DNA of 64,000 nucleotides from Glandiceps talaboti (GCF_964340395.1 NC_135553.1:4121001-4185000), one strand, 5' to 3'; positions 14,206 to 39,920 are shown, numbered from the stretch's first letter. A program made the numbers and translations. Notes: generated from the sequence alone by a model not told the origin.

Positions 14206-14770
14206 GCTTGTGTTTGGTTCTGTGTATGCTCAGATAAGTAGTAACCTATTTTTAGTTGTCTGAGTAGTAAGGGGTAGACCATTCGATATCCTGGGGAGGG
14301 CTTGGAAGATTGGAGGAGAGTCATTATTTTTTTTCCCACCTGCTTGCCTGAGAATTATTTTTTTTCTCCTTCGCCTATGCTGGCAACTTTTTTTTTTTGC
14401 TTCTTTGAGATATCCGAATTTTTTTTACGTCAATGTTGAACACCTACTTTTGTTGCCACAACTTTCTGTTTGGTTTTCGCACATGGTATTACATTGGTAA
14501 TACAGCGAGTAAAAAGATGCTGTTCTATCACACACAGATTATATTTAGAAAACTACATATTTCATACATGTTTGATTTTCAATTAAATAAACATCGTTGA
14601 CAGTTTTTATGCCATGGTATGGTGACACACTGAAAATACAAATCGGAAACTTGATTGATGAGCTCAAACATTCAGATAGACCGGTCAGTTTCTCAAGCAT
14701 GGGGGGGGGGGGGGGTGTCAGTGTTTTTTTCCATTGGGCCGACAAAAAGTCACTGACCCCCGTGAATAAG

Positions 14771-15395
14771 GTTTCATAGCATCTTGACAGTAAGCTGTAG
14801 AGGGAAGAGCTGTGAGACTGGGATATGTCCACCTCTTGTGTAAGTGTGTGTGAATGGGGGGGGGGGGGGTTCCCCCTAGAAGCCCTGGAGGATTTTTACT
14901 TCTAAAGGCAATGTTTAGGCTATTCAGACACTTTCAGACAATAATTTGCAAGCTCTATAAGACAGCTCTAACATGTAAAAAGCAACTACATAAGGTTGAA
15001 ACATGTTTGAAATAAAGTTCCATAGCATCTTCACAGTAAGAGGTGGAGGAAAGACTCGTGACTTTGATTTTAAACTGGAACACGTCTACCTCTTATGGGG
15101 AAGTGGGTTCTAGGGGGTGTCCCCCTAGAAGCCCTGGAGGATTTTTACTCTTAAAGGCAATATTCAGGCTATTAACAGACACTTTCAGACAATAATTTGC
15201 AAGCTTTACAAGACAGCTCTAACAATTGTAAAAAGCAACTACACATGGTTGAAACATTTTTGAAATAAAGTTTCATAGCATCTTGACAGTAAGAGGTGGA
15301 GGGGAGAACTTTGATTTGAGGCTTGGACATGTCTACCTCTTATGGGGGGGGGGGGGTCCTAGGGGGTCTCCCCTAGAAGCTTTTCAAGGTTTTTT
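14771..15395. repeat. tandem repeat, about 250-bp unit, three copies
   Basis: Units start at 14771, 15017 and 15270 with TTCATAGCATCTTGACAG or a near match. Each continues through a pyrimidine-rich CTACCTCTTATGGGG segment, a G-run and CCCTAGAAGC. The unit lengths are 246 and 253 bases; the third is incomplete. Confidence 0.85.
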
Positions 15396-15719
15396 TTTTA
15401 CCAATTTTGGTGAATCTTATTGTTGGGAATGGGGAGAGGGTCACATTTTAGAAAAAGGAGTAGGGGGAGGGTCACATTTTACAGCTCAGACATACTCTAT
15501 GGTTGGTGGTGCACTTTCGAAACGAAGCAGGTGTGCGACCAGACGATCGATCGATTAATTACGCAAATTGCTCATAAATATTCATGGTATTTTTACGAAA
15601 ACTTAATCAGTTCTTCCCATTACTCAACGGAACAGTTGTGTTAAATTTCGTGTGAATAGGGCCAGCCGTTTTGGAGAAAACGATGACACAGACAGACAGA
15701 CAGAAGACCCTGGGGGCCC

Positions 15720-15720
<1 letters not shown>

Positions 15721-15752
<32 letters not shown>
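15721..15752. repeat. (AC)n microsatellite
   Basis: Sixteen AC units just after a short GACA run (15687-15705). Confidence 0.95.
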
Positions 15753-15757
<5 letters not shown>

Positions 15758-17357
15758 CCTTCACCCACTAATACATCTCTTCCTTACGGAAGAAAAAAGG
15801 GGTACAGCTTAGGCTGGGTTTAGACGGTTTTTACTTTGGTTAATAATACAAAATACTTTTACATAATACATAATACATATACATTGCCATACACGCGCAA
15901 AATGTGCATATGGGCCATATACATGATATACGCGATTTCCATGCAAAGATTGACTTGTATCACATACATGCTGAAACCAGTCACCGGCTTCAATATCTTG
16001 TCTCGTGGAATGATTTCTAGCAGAAAATAGTGTAGAATATTTTATTTTAACTAGAATTACCGTTGAAAACGGTAATAAACATATTTTAAAATTTCACAGG
16101 TATTTTATGTTGTAATCTGTCTTACTTAGTTGCATGAAAAGTGAAGGAAAAAAATAGTTTTTACTTGAAATGGAAATTCTTGGGTTCATATGGGGGGCAT
16201 GAAATTATTTGAGAGTGTGAAGGGGAGGGGGCATGTGGAAAAAAATTGTCCGAAATAATTTCTCCCCAGTCCCCCTATACCTTAAATTCTGACCCCACCC
16301 TAGACTAGTACGTGCGAAATGATAGTTAACATGCAGGCCTGCTGGCGGTCACATATCGATGGTAGCAAAACCAATCAGCTTCTCAGTGCAAACTAGGTAA
16401 TTTACAAAACTGTGAAGTGTTGAACGATTTCAGATTCTATATCAAATTATAATAATAATTGTAAATTTCCAATTCTAACTGACGCGAGGTTAAATATTTG
16501 TTCCAAAGTAAGGACTTTCAAAAATGGTATTTCATATGCCCACCGGTGTATCCGACTACATATTTACATTCTCGCAAACCAGAGCTTTTATTTCTACCGC
16601 GACAAGGCGAAATAACGACCTATTGACGGCGCGTTTTGGGACGGTGCCGTAAAAGAGGTTGTGGTTTACGACTATGCATATTTAGTACGAAATGTGTAAT
16701 GTATATGCAATAGGATGACCTTTATGTACAACTGAGAGAAATAATGAAAGGATGCTAGGGTGACACTGTAACTTATAGTCCAAATCAAACGACTTTTAAT
16801 TTGGTAGTTGGCTTGTATGAATTACACTTCATTGTTATTTGACCCCCCTCACCTCACCTCTCTTTCTACTAATCACAAACATGTCTTAAATACAAAGTTA
16901 GTTTTTGATGGTAATTCTACCATTTCTATATATTCACGTATACTGAACTATACATACGGCATACGCAAGATTTATTGTGACAAATTTTGTACAAATAAAA
17001 ACTTTAACAGATGCCAAAGCAGTGAACAGAGTACATGTATCTACCAACTGACTTTAATGTCTTTTATCCACGAGTCTGTATTTAAGACAATTGTTTAAGA
17101 CAAGTTACGTGTATTCCATAATGAATGGCGTGCTGTTATACCATTTAAATATCTCATAAGGTACATGCGTGTCTTTGTTTTGGATTGTGGGTGTAAGGAT
17201 AGGGTGGGAGTATTTTGGGGAGGATGCTTTTGAAACAATACACGCACATGCACTCACACACGCTAACTCATTCTGTCAGTCTCAGACCACTTTAGAGAAT
17301 TCTGTCTAAGGGTCAGACTGACTTTCACTTCTTACCCCGGTAATTGAAACCTTTTAA

Positions 17358-17440
17358 ATGTTCCATCCTCGATAGCGATGTTCGTTCGTGTGTTGTTTTG
17401 TATCGGAAGAACATCCGAGGTCTAGCAGCTAGACTAAAGC
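17358..17440. mobile_element. small foldback element related to those at 9.9 and 10.3 kb
   Basis: Contains TTGTATCGGAAGAACATCC then GAGGTCTAGCA, in the opposite orientation to the element at 9862. One terminal repeat looks decayed. Confidence 0.5.
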
Positions 17441-17680
17441 CGTCTATGATAATGTGCACATTGCACACTAGTCTTGCTGCCAGACTCGGGACTACCGTCC
17501 GTAAGCTTTATACATATAAGCAGAGCGGCGAAGCCACGAGAAGTGATGGACTGAAGTCCTTCACTATAAAAAGTCCCTCAGTTCTGGCGGGTTCGCGGGC
17601 CGCTTGGCATGCAGAGCTTACGGACGATAGTCAGGAGTCTGGCAGCGAGACTAATATTGCGCACACATGAATATATTCAG
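17430..17680. mobile_element. foldback element, right copy of a nested inverted pair
   Basis: Reverse complement of 13968-14205, including both terminal inverted repeats and the flank GTGCACATTGCACAC. The internal sequence has diverged more than the ends. Confidence 0.75.
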
Positions 17681-17689
17681 TTTACCATC

Positions 17690-17800
17690 CAGGAATACGT
17701 TCGAGTTTTACCCTGTTCGGCAACTGTTGCGTTGCGTTGCCGAAACGTCGGTTTTAATAAAGATCATCAGAAGATTATAGTGACTGGTCGAGACATCTTT
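17690..17800 (+). mobile_element. possible retroelement 3' remnant
   Basis: Has the phrase GCCGAAACGTCGGTTTTAATAAAG followed by a short AT-rich tail. Similar endings occur in invertebrate non-LTR or Penelope-like elements. No coding evidence here, so tentative. Confidence 0.25.
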
Positions 17801-17904
17801 AATTTCTACCTCCCTCACACTTTGCCTACATTTAGATGTAGATTTAGATTGTGATGTATGACAGCTAAATTGTTCACATGTACACATTTAACATTTACAT
17901 TTAT

Positions 17905-19179
17905 CTATACATCTTTGAGCTTTAAGTATATTTCTCTCTGCTCCTCAAACATTAGACGAGCATCTTCATACAATTTAACGTCCCATATGTTCCTTCTCTC
18001 GATTTCTTGTCTTTCCCATGCTGTTATATTCACACGATGTGGATTCGCATTGACATGGACATCCGATTCACGAATAGGTAATCCTAGCATATAACACACC
18101 ATGTCCTGGGAAGTTTTGAACTCTTCGGTCAAACCAACAAACGTCATGTTGGATTCTAAATTTCGCTTTGCAACCAGGTAATGCTTTTCTGTAAGTTCAG
18201 GAACGTTTGAAGAAGTTGAGCCACAACAGTCTTCGAAGCTCGCCTCAATGTTTGGAAAATCGTCGAATAACAAGAGACGTGTGAAATGGTTGTCAAATGT
18301 CTGAATACGTACATTTTTCGTCATTTTCAAAAATGCTGTCAGATCTTTAGCCGGTTCGACATATTTCTTAAACAGGCTATGGTAATATGGTGCCGTTTTC
18401 TTCACATAGTAGTACGCTGAGACAAATTTATCCACGGGATCGCGAAGCCAAGTGAGATATAAGAAGGGACGAGACCCGCTGTTGAATTTATGGAGGCCGT
18501 AGCTTCTTTTGGACCCAAACACGTATCTCAGAGTCTTATTGTGTGCATTTGCTTGTAACATTTTCACCGCTTTAAAAAAGTCACCACAATGTGCAGTCTG
18601 TTCCACACGCCCGATTCCTTTCAGGAGGTTTTCAACAGATGTTCCGCCGCTCTTTGGTAGATGGACAAATCCAATATGTGCCTTCGAGTATATTTCGATC
18701 ACTGTGGTAATATCTGCACTTAATCGATCGTTTTGTCCAGTTGTGTCGTTAATCCAAGGCATCGCCATCGCTTGAAAAAAATTGGGGAGAGGAGGAGATT
18801 CATGTCCGTACATCCCTTTCTCCTGTCTGCATTTTCGTAACGCGTCGAACATTTTCGAACACGTATTGGCCATAGTCTGATTGTTATCACAAGGAGTTTC
18901 TGCTATAGTGGAGTCGCGCCATTTGTCTATATTATGAAACAGATTAAATGCCAAGCCCGAAATAGTGTCACCGTTGTGCGACTCAGTAATCCCTACAGGA
19001 ACACCTATATTCGATATATCTTTATCTACCACGTCTGTCGCATGTCGGTGTGATGTATAATTTCGTCTATTAGAATTGGTAGTCGAGATCCTCCCGACGA
19101 AGAAATAACTGAATACGACGCCAATAAAAACACCAACCAAGACAAAACACGAACGTTTGAAAGAATTCAAGTACGCCAT
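17905..19179 (-). CDS. Golgi-type carbohydrate sulfotransferase, copy 2 (intronless)
   Basis: A 424-residue paralogue of the enzyme at 10763-12037, in the opposite orientation. It differs at 15 positions by direct comparison (11, 18, 22, 38, 58, 70, 105, 196, 200, 204, 266, 275, 346, 401, 410), about 96.5% identity, with no gaps. Both PAPS-binding motifs are unchanged (174-181 and 246-256), so both copies should be active. Four changes fall in the anchor and stem (11, 18, 22, 38). Ala346Thr creates an extra Asn-Met-Thr sequon at 344. The full-length frame and unchanged motifs argue for purifying selection or a recent or gene-converted duplication. The stop codons of the two genes face each other across the spacer. 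Confidence 0.92.
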   Translation of the reverse strand: MAYLNSFKRSCFVLVGVFIGVVFSYFFVGRISTTNSNRRNYTSHRHATDVVDKDISNIGVPVGITESHNGDTISGLAFNLFHNIDKWRDSTIAETPCDNNQTMANTCSKMFDALRKCRQEKGMYGHESPPLPNFFQAMAMPWINDTTGQNDRLSADITTVIEIYSKAHIGFVHLPKSGGTSVENLLKGIGRVEQTAHCGDFFKAVKMLQANAHNKTLRYVFGSKRSYGLHKFNSGSRPFLYLTWLRDPVDKFVSAYYYVKKTAPYYHSLFKKYVEPAKDLTAFLKMTKNVRIQTFDNHFTRLLLFDDFPNIEASFEDCCGSTSSNVPELTEKHYLVAKRNLESNMTFVGLTEEFKTSQDMVCYMLGLPIRESDVHVNANPHRVNITAWERQEIERRNIWDVKLYEDARLMFEEQREIYLKLKDV

Positions 19180-19250
19180 GTGGTAGATCTAGGTGTATTC
19201 ACGGTGTATGTACGCCGAGTAGTGCTTTGATATTTTGGGTCAGACAAGCG

Positions 19251-19275
19251 GCACTGCACTGCACTGCACTGCACT
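19251..19275. repeat. (GCACT)5 short tandem repeat
   Basis: Five perfect units about 75-95 bases upstream of the copy 2 start codon; copy 1 lacks it. Confidence 0.9.
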
Positions 19276-21070
19276 CGTTCAGCTGGTACTGGATGAAATT
19301 GTTGTCCCGTCATGCTTCAGGCAACTATATATCATTATCATGTCACATACTTGTGTAAAGTGTAACATTGTTTGAACGACGCTGAAAATAGACAAAATGA
19401 TCTGTCGACGTCACAACTCCAGTTTACCATTAGCGATACGTAATGAATATCGTAATACAAAACAAAGCCACGCCATTGGTAGGATAAGTGAGATAGCACG
19501 AAAGTGTTTACTTCAGGGGGCAAACGATATGCGGGGGAGGGGTGTATGTTACAGGATCCAACCCTCACCACGTACATCCCCAAAAGGAGCATTGACCTTG
19601 GGCCTTGACTGTAGGTACTATAATTAGTCTGACAGATCAGTCGTTGTGGGTGTGGTCTAATCGCCCTTTCCCCAAACCCACCCTAAATAAACGAATTAAA
19701 CTATAATTTTCTATACTATTTTAATTGACTTTGCAAACCATTCTCGGTCAACTAGAACAAAGAAATAACATCTCCCACACCGGGAGATATTACAGTATAT
19801 ATACGATTGCGTGCCGTGTGTACACAAAACTATGCAACCATTAAAATATGATAACTTTTGTCGTTTTCATCCTGTATCGAGTCCTCTCTATATGTGATGA
19901 TTCACTTTCATATCACGTTCATCTGTCGCCGCAATGTCACTGAAAAGTCAACTTTTAACAATAGTCACTTGTGAGCTAATATTTCTAATATTCTATTCAA
20001 GGATTGTCACCATGCAAAATAATGGCGTTATTTACGATTTATTGAAAACGATTGCTGATCATTGAGATCGGTGTTTTTTCATATTCAAAACTTTAAACGA
20101 TTTAGCAGTTGAATATAGGAGGGAAAGGCATTATATTAGTAGCACATACGAGTAGGAACAAGGACTGTGACGTGTAAATAAGAAAACAACTGAAATTGAG
20201 AATTTGTGTCCAATATATGTAATCGTGAATAGAAAATAAAATCAATTGAAATGGAAACAGAAAAACAAACTGATTTCCTTTCATGAGAGAATATTTATTT
20301 GTCATCATGAATGTCGTCATGGTTACATCCGTACGGAGTTCTATTATAATTATACAAGCATACTTCACTGAACAATTGAAATAAATGCAATGTATTATAT
20401 ATAATATATAATAGATTTTATATTAAAGACTAAACAATCCCACCCAAAAAAAAGAAAAAAAGAGGTGTAGTCGTATTAATAGAAGAGCCATTTCACACTG
20501 GAAAGTACACTTTGGTGATAAACAGAATAGCAAAAAATCGTACACACAAATAGAAAGTGAGAATGCTAGAACTACATGCGTATGACATCTATTTACAACA
20601 TATCTTCTCAAATGCAAACTGACAAAATTCATTATGTCAACTCTTAACCGTTGTACTTCTGATCGTGTGACGATGTTTATGGTGATTCCCCAGTGTCAGG
20701 TTTACAGTTTGGTAATCAATTCGTAGTAGTGACTTTTGAGTTAGTAGCACATGTACAGAGACTTGGCTATTTGGTTGTCATGGTAATTGTCGTGCCAAAT
20801 AACCAACAAGCCTCTGAGCTAATTGAAGCCAAAATCTTTTTCATTTTCATCGTTGTCATGGTAAACTTTCAAGTTGCCCTGTGCCCTATTCTAACTGTGT
20901 CCGTAGGATTTTTAAAGCATTCCCTCAAAGTTAACATTTTTTATCTTTGCCAAGTTGCATGCATAACGGACCGGAAAGGAAAACAAATATAATATTTAGA
21001 GTGATCTAATGATACACTATTCATAATTATAAGGTGGACGGTTTCAGAAGGGGCCAAATATACTCGTGTA

Positions 21071-21294
21071 GATTGTATTGTGTGGTATTGTATTGTATTG
21101 TATTGTATTGTATTGTATTGTATTGTATTGTATTGTATTGTATTGTATTGTATTGTGTTGGGTTGGGTTGCATTGTATTGCATTGTTTTGTATTGTATTG
21201 CATTGTATTGTAAGGTATTGTACTGCACTGCACGGTATTGTATTGTATTGTATTGTATTGTATTGTATTGTATTGTATTGTATTGTATTGTATT
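21071..21294. repeat. pentanucleotide array (TATTG)n
   Basis: About 42 units with an interrupted middle (GGGTTGGGTTG, GCACT-type variants). It is the reverse complement of the array at 8134-8345 and marks the outer end of the right arm. Confidence 0.97.
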
Positions 21295-22354
21295 TATATA
21301 ATGTGGTATTTATAATATAAAAAATGTACGTGTACTAAACCTGTTTCTCTTTATTCATTAACACTAGTAAGTACTAACTGAGCATTATCGGAATTAATGG
21401 TTTCCTTTCCTATAGCAATACGCGATGACCATAATACATCACAGCAGTGATTACGTGTAAGTGTTTCTTGTCACGTGTTAGATAGTTTGTTGGTTGTCCC
21501 CTATCTGTGCTCCACATCGATGGTTGTTGTGGTGCCCATGTAAATTTGTGTCCAGTCCACATCTCGCATTGAACTAGAGCCAGGACTTTATATTACAGTT
21601 TTGTCACTTGATACGGTACACAATTTCGATTTTGACCAAATTTGTCTCAAATTTAAATAAATTTCATTGGCACATTACGGTATAAGCAAACTACGAGGCG
21701 AGGTTTAGGACTGAATACTTAAAACCGTAAACAAATCTGAATTCAGTATTCCAACAGCCGACTCGTATGCTTTAGGAGTCTCCGCATGTCTCTTCATTAA
21801 TATTTTCCTGCAGGTCTTCTCAAGATGTTTAAACTTAGTTGGAGTATTAATTCCCTGGAAGAGACAGAGAAAATAGTTTTCTTTTTAAAGAGTGCCACGG
21901 TGGTACAAAATCACTTTTCCGATAACAGCCAGCATTTAGTAATGCTAATCATTAACAGCGCCACTAACGACAGCAATCGCTTTCCACCACTCACTGCAAT
22001 GTATACATCATGTACTATAATGATACGCAATGTAAACCCGTTCACGTTTTTCTTCGTATACGAGGGCAGTTAATTCTTTAACAATGCATTTTACTATATT
22101 GTCTTACTTCCTCGCCCCTTTCATTATCGAATTTATGAACATGCGATATTATATGTATGTTTTGACGACTTCCTGCTTGTAGATCACGTTATAGGAATGT
22201 TATTACAAAAACATACTTTCATACCCATATACATGTCATCATGTACGTAGATTAATTGTTAAAAGTATTTATTTTTGACATCTGTGTATAATTTGTGAAA
22301 TCCCCCCTTCCCCCCAGACTAATAGTACACAAATCTGTTTGTGTAATGTTCAGA
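21295..22354. other. intergenic, no gene seen
   Basis: AT-rich sequence between the inverted duplication and the stop codon of the mosaic gene. An 82-codon plus frame at 21825-22073 has no domain or splice support. It should include the 3' UTR of the minus-strand mosaic gene. Confidence 0.45.
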
Positions 22355-35552
<13,198 letters not shown>

Positions 35553-37829
35553 CTTTGCAGTGCTCGGGATTTAAAAAAAAAAAATGAAAACTCCGCAAGC
35601 CACCAAAAAGTTGCAAGTAGCTGTCTGCTAACCTCCAAATACCTGCTGACGATATCACGGATTGGAATGATTTGACCAATTTCCTTCAGTACGAACGTAA
35701 ACAGGGTTTTTATGTCTCCTCGTCACGTGGTATTATGACGTATGCGATGCAAAGCCCTATTATCATCTAAACTATAGACTATTCGATTGAAGTCTATATG
35801 TTTCACGTAATTTTCCAGCTAGGCACAGTAGTAGCGTCGTTTTGGATGTTAATCATCTGTGTATGTATTTTGAAGTTAACTGTTTCTAAATCCCCCCCTC
35901 TAACAAGTGAACTCATCTAAGCTTCCAATAGCTTAAGCCAGTACAAAAGGCAAATTGAATATCACAGCAAACAATTTAGAATCGAGTTCGGCAATTCCTT
36001 ATCAACCTCTCTCTATTACGTAGGTTTGCCAATCCAACCGATTAACACGCGTAATAGGCTAACGCTGTATCACGGGCAGTTTTTCACTTTTTTCAATAAT
36101 TAAAAAATATTTGATTTTCAAGGATTGCGCTTCAATATCAAATTTTTTACAGACACACTTTATCATCTCAATAATTTATTCTTATTGTTACCTGAAAAGA
36201 AGACTTCGTAAAGCAAGTTGGCTAAATGCATAATTTGACTTTTGACTCACAAACACTCTAACGTTCAACTTGGTAACAGTGACTAAAGCCCAAATTATTC
36301 CGAAGGAATTCTTTAAATCTACAGAAAGCCTTGATTGTAACAAAGAAGGGGCCGGTGAATAAAACAAGTAGACGGTTACCATGGTAATTATTACGTTGTC
36401 AAGGAGAAGCTGCAGTACGACTACTTGTACATAATCTGTTTACTGCCATTCCCATTCTGTTGATATATTCCATATTTATAATGAAATAGCAAGGGCATAG
36501 ATATGTTATGACATCAATGATAAGTACTGGTATACATGTCGTTATCGAATTAGTAGATAATTAATATAAAGGTTGATGGTGGTAAAAGTATGTATTCCAG
36601 CACTTCCAATGATATTACACAATTCACTAACAATATGATACCTCCAAAGACAATAACCACCCTAGTACCTAATATTGTCAAACTGGTAATACCCTGTGAA
36701 TTTTTTTCAAATCCCCCTTCATAATTACATATGTACATAAAAGTTCGGGATGACCCTCCTTTCTGAGTCGGCTTTAATATTAGGTCAATGCTATACATTT
36801 AAGTACCGCTTCTTGACAAGGTCGTGGGGGTGATGTTGGAACTGTTATTTCTTTTTTCTTAAAGTGTCACCAGATTAGTTTATACAACCTCTTCTTTTTG
36901 AAGTGAAATACTTACATACAACCTTGATACTAGTACTATTCTAGTGTAATAGTAATGTCAATGCATGTCTTCTATGACATTACAATTGTATTTCGGCACT
37001 ATTAGGACAGCTGATTATATAGTAGGGGTTTCCTCTACATTTTTATACGTACAACAAATTACGTCATCTGATAGTTTATAAGTTTAAGCTTAAAACCAGA
37101 TGTGAGTGATGGTTAATTAAGTATGCTTCATTAATTACAATTAATACGACAAATATCTTTTAAATATGCAGCAAAATTACGCCCCAACAAGATATAGCTT
37201 GTCACCCTTTAATTAATATTATCTTGTATACATTTATGTAATTTATATGTTTTAATCACAGAGTATATAGATATCATGGATATGTTCGTATTTCATCTAT
37301 TCCTAACGATAACAGTGATATGTCTACTAGAGGAACACTTTTAAGTGATGATGTCAACAAAAGGCTAATTTGCATAATATCGCTTCAATTAGTTTCAAGA
37401 CTAAATTATTTGTTGTAAGTTAAAACATTAAGTAGACTAATGCGAGTCAACTCTATATACCATCATTTTATACAAAATCCTCTGGTACTTGAATCAATAG
37501 TTTTATATATTGTAGAAAATAATTAAACCAAAATCAGGTACAATGTCACTGTGTCTTCTTTCAATGACCTTACTTTGAACCTAGTTTGAACCTTTGAATC
37601 TCTGAATACTCGTTGCTCTTTTGAAATACTATGGAAATCATATGTGAGCTGTCATTTATTTCATGATAATAATAGAATAACTCATTTTAGATAACATTTT
37701 TAACACTGTTAATAACAGCGTTAACTAACGTACTAAGTGGTCGTTGGAAGTTTTTAGTTTTGGTATGTTCAAATATTTCATTGTTAAAGGACTATGAAAA
37801 CTTTACTTGGAATAACTAAAAATTACATA

Positions 37830-37916
37830 CATACACACACGTACACACACACACGCGCGCGCGCGCACGCACACAAACAAACACACGCGTGCGCGCGCAC
37901 ACTCACACACACACAA
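37830..37916. repeat. alternating purine-pyrimidine tract (AC/GC)n
   Basis: CACA, CGCG and GTGCGCGC runs form about 80 bases of mostly alternating purine and pyrimidine. Confidence 0.9.
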
Positions 37917-39219
37917 CATAAAACTATAGATAGAACCTCTCACCGTAATCGCGTAGCCTGTTTGATAATGTAGAATAGTACATCATATTCAAAGTTATCT
38001 AACGACACCATTTCTATCTCTATGAAAGCTTTGTACCACGTGACAGCAGTAGATGTATAAAATTGACTTATCAAATGTGTATTTAATAAAATAGCGATAG
38101 ATAACGAAACTGTAATGTAAAAAATTTTCGATATGAAAATTCTTGACTTAAATCGCCAAAGAAAACACCTTCATTGAAAAGTGACTGATACAGAATGTAC
38201 AACCGTAAAGAATATATATTGTGAATTATGAGTGTTATCACACAAATGATTCAGGTTTTGGTATCTATGCATGATATCCAGCTTTCCCCTAATTGAATTC
38301 ATTAGCTGAATAACCATTATGTGGAAGTGTAATTTATCAAACGTCTTTTCAGGTATTACAAGAAATGGGTATCCAAAAGTGTATTTGTGTAATACAACAG
38401 TCACATCTATAATTCATAATATTCGTTATTAATTTATCAAAATTTTGATAATCCAATTCGTACATTTCTGATATCTTTATTTTTACTGTAAAAGAAACAA
38501 GAAACTTGTTTTAAAGAAAAGGAAATGGAACAAACGATAACAAAAGTAATGAGGATGTCCATATAATGAGGAATTCCTATTTACTCAAAGTCGGCTTATC
38601 ATCGGACAAAATGCTAGCAGCCATGTATGTTGCAACTCGTTCCTGTGATTTTCCCTAAAGAAGGTATATCTGTATCGATATTCAATAACAATACTTCGTT
38701 ATATACTTTATACTTGAATGTACTACTGTACAACATATATATATATATAGCCAACAGTTTGCGGGAAGGACCGGCAGCTCAGATGGGCTATCTGTCCTTA
38801 TGACCGACAGTGATTTCCTCTTCATTTCGCAGTCTGTATAAAAAATCATCTTTTCCTGATCAATCTAGTCAAATACTCATAGTACATGATAATAGAAAAT
38901 CCCTGATACATAAAACCGATTTTCTAGTACAAGAATCTGACTTACATGCCAAGTGCTGTTGTTTACTTGTCTAAAATGTTGGTATGAAAGGTCATCTTTG
39001 CACTTGTTGTTTTGTTTGTTTTATGTATTTTAATGTTTGACGTAGAATTGAACATAGACCCTCAATTGGTGGAGGGTCTATGAATTGAATTATGTGATAA
39101 CAATAATGACAAAACAAACCACTGTAATAACATATTTTACTTACAATAAACATAAAACATCTGTGTTGACGCCTGTATTTGTGTATGTGTATGTATGGTG
39201 TACACCTAGAAGTGGGTAT

Positions 39220-39220
<1 letters not shown>

Positions 39221-39294
<74 letters not shown>
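39221..39294. repeat. (ACAG)n microsatellite
   Basis: About 18 perfect units. Confidence 0.97.
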
Positions 39295-39740
39295 GGCTGA
39301 AATTTTCCGGCCAAGTTTTATCAAGTGTGCTTGCTTTTCAGTTCCATCAGTCGGCCTTGACATTACTATCGAGTTCAATCTGTGAATTAATGTACCCTAA
39401 TTCAATTAGACCATGATATATAATTATCAGATACACAACTGGTATCGAGTTTATTGGAGACACGTATTATATTCTGAATGGTTTGTATATGATTATCTCA
39501 TAAAAGATATTCAAAATATACCCAAAGTAATATCTCGCTTCGTTAGTTTACAACCTGGAAAATACTAATAGTGTATATTGGTTATATGACGACCTCATCG
39601 AAATAATAAAAACTTTCGCTTTTCATATGATTGTCCTACTTTTATGAGGAATAACATTTTCAGATAAAATATTTGATACTTGTCATAGTGTTATCGTCCG
39701 AGACGGACTCAAAATTGATAGTCTAATGACATGATACCAC

Positions 39741-39839
39741 CATACATACATACATACATACATACATACATACATACATACATACATACATACACACATA
39801 TACACACACACACATACATACATACATACATACACACAC

Positions 39840-39872
<33 letters not shown>

Positions 39873-39886
39873 CATACATACATACA

Positions 39887-39920
<34 letters not shown>

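Larger units (their letters stand above)
12093..17849. other. spacer between the arms of the inverted duplication
   Basis: No protein gene supported. It holds an orphan copy of the sulfotransferase promoter block, a nested pair of inverted foldback elements, three units of a 250-bp tandem repeat, G-runs and several copies of a short motif reading TCACATTTTA next to G-rich runs (12465-12520, 13655-13735 reversed, 15435-15485). Open frames near 12055-12375, 16808-17098 and 17344-17670 look fortuitous. Confidence 0.6.
17850..21294. repeat. right arm of the large inverted duplication
   Basis: Reverse complement of 8134-12092 with indels. It carries sulfotransferase copy 2 and ends outward in a TATTG array. 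It lacks the foldback elements at 9.86 and 10.27 kb but has its own insertion of roughly 280 bases near 19570-19850. Confidence 0.92.

Noticed and set aside
36550-36798. Hydrophobic minus-strand frame resembling a membrane segment
   Set aside because: No adjoining exon or convincing splice pair; AT-rich DNA often gives hydrophobic frames.
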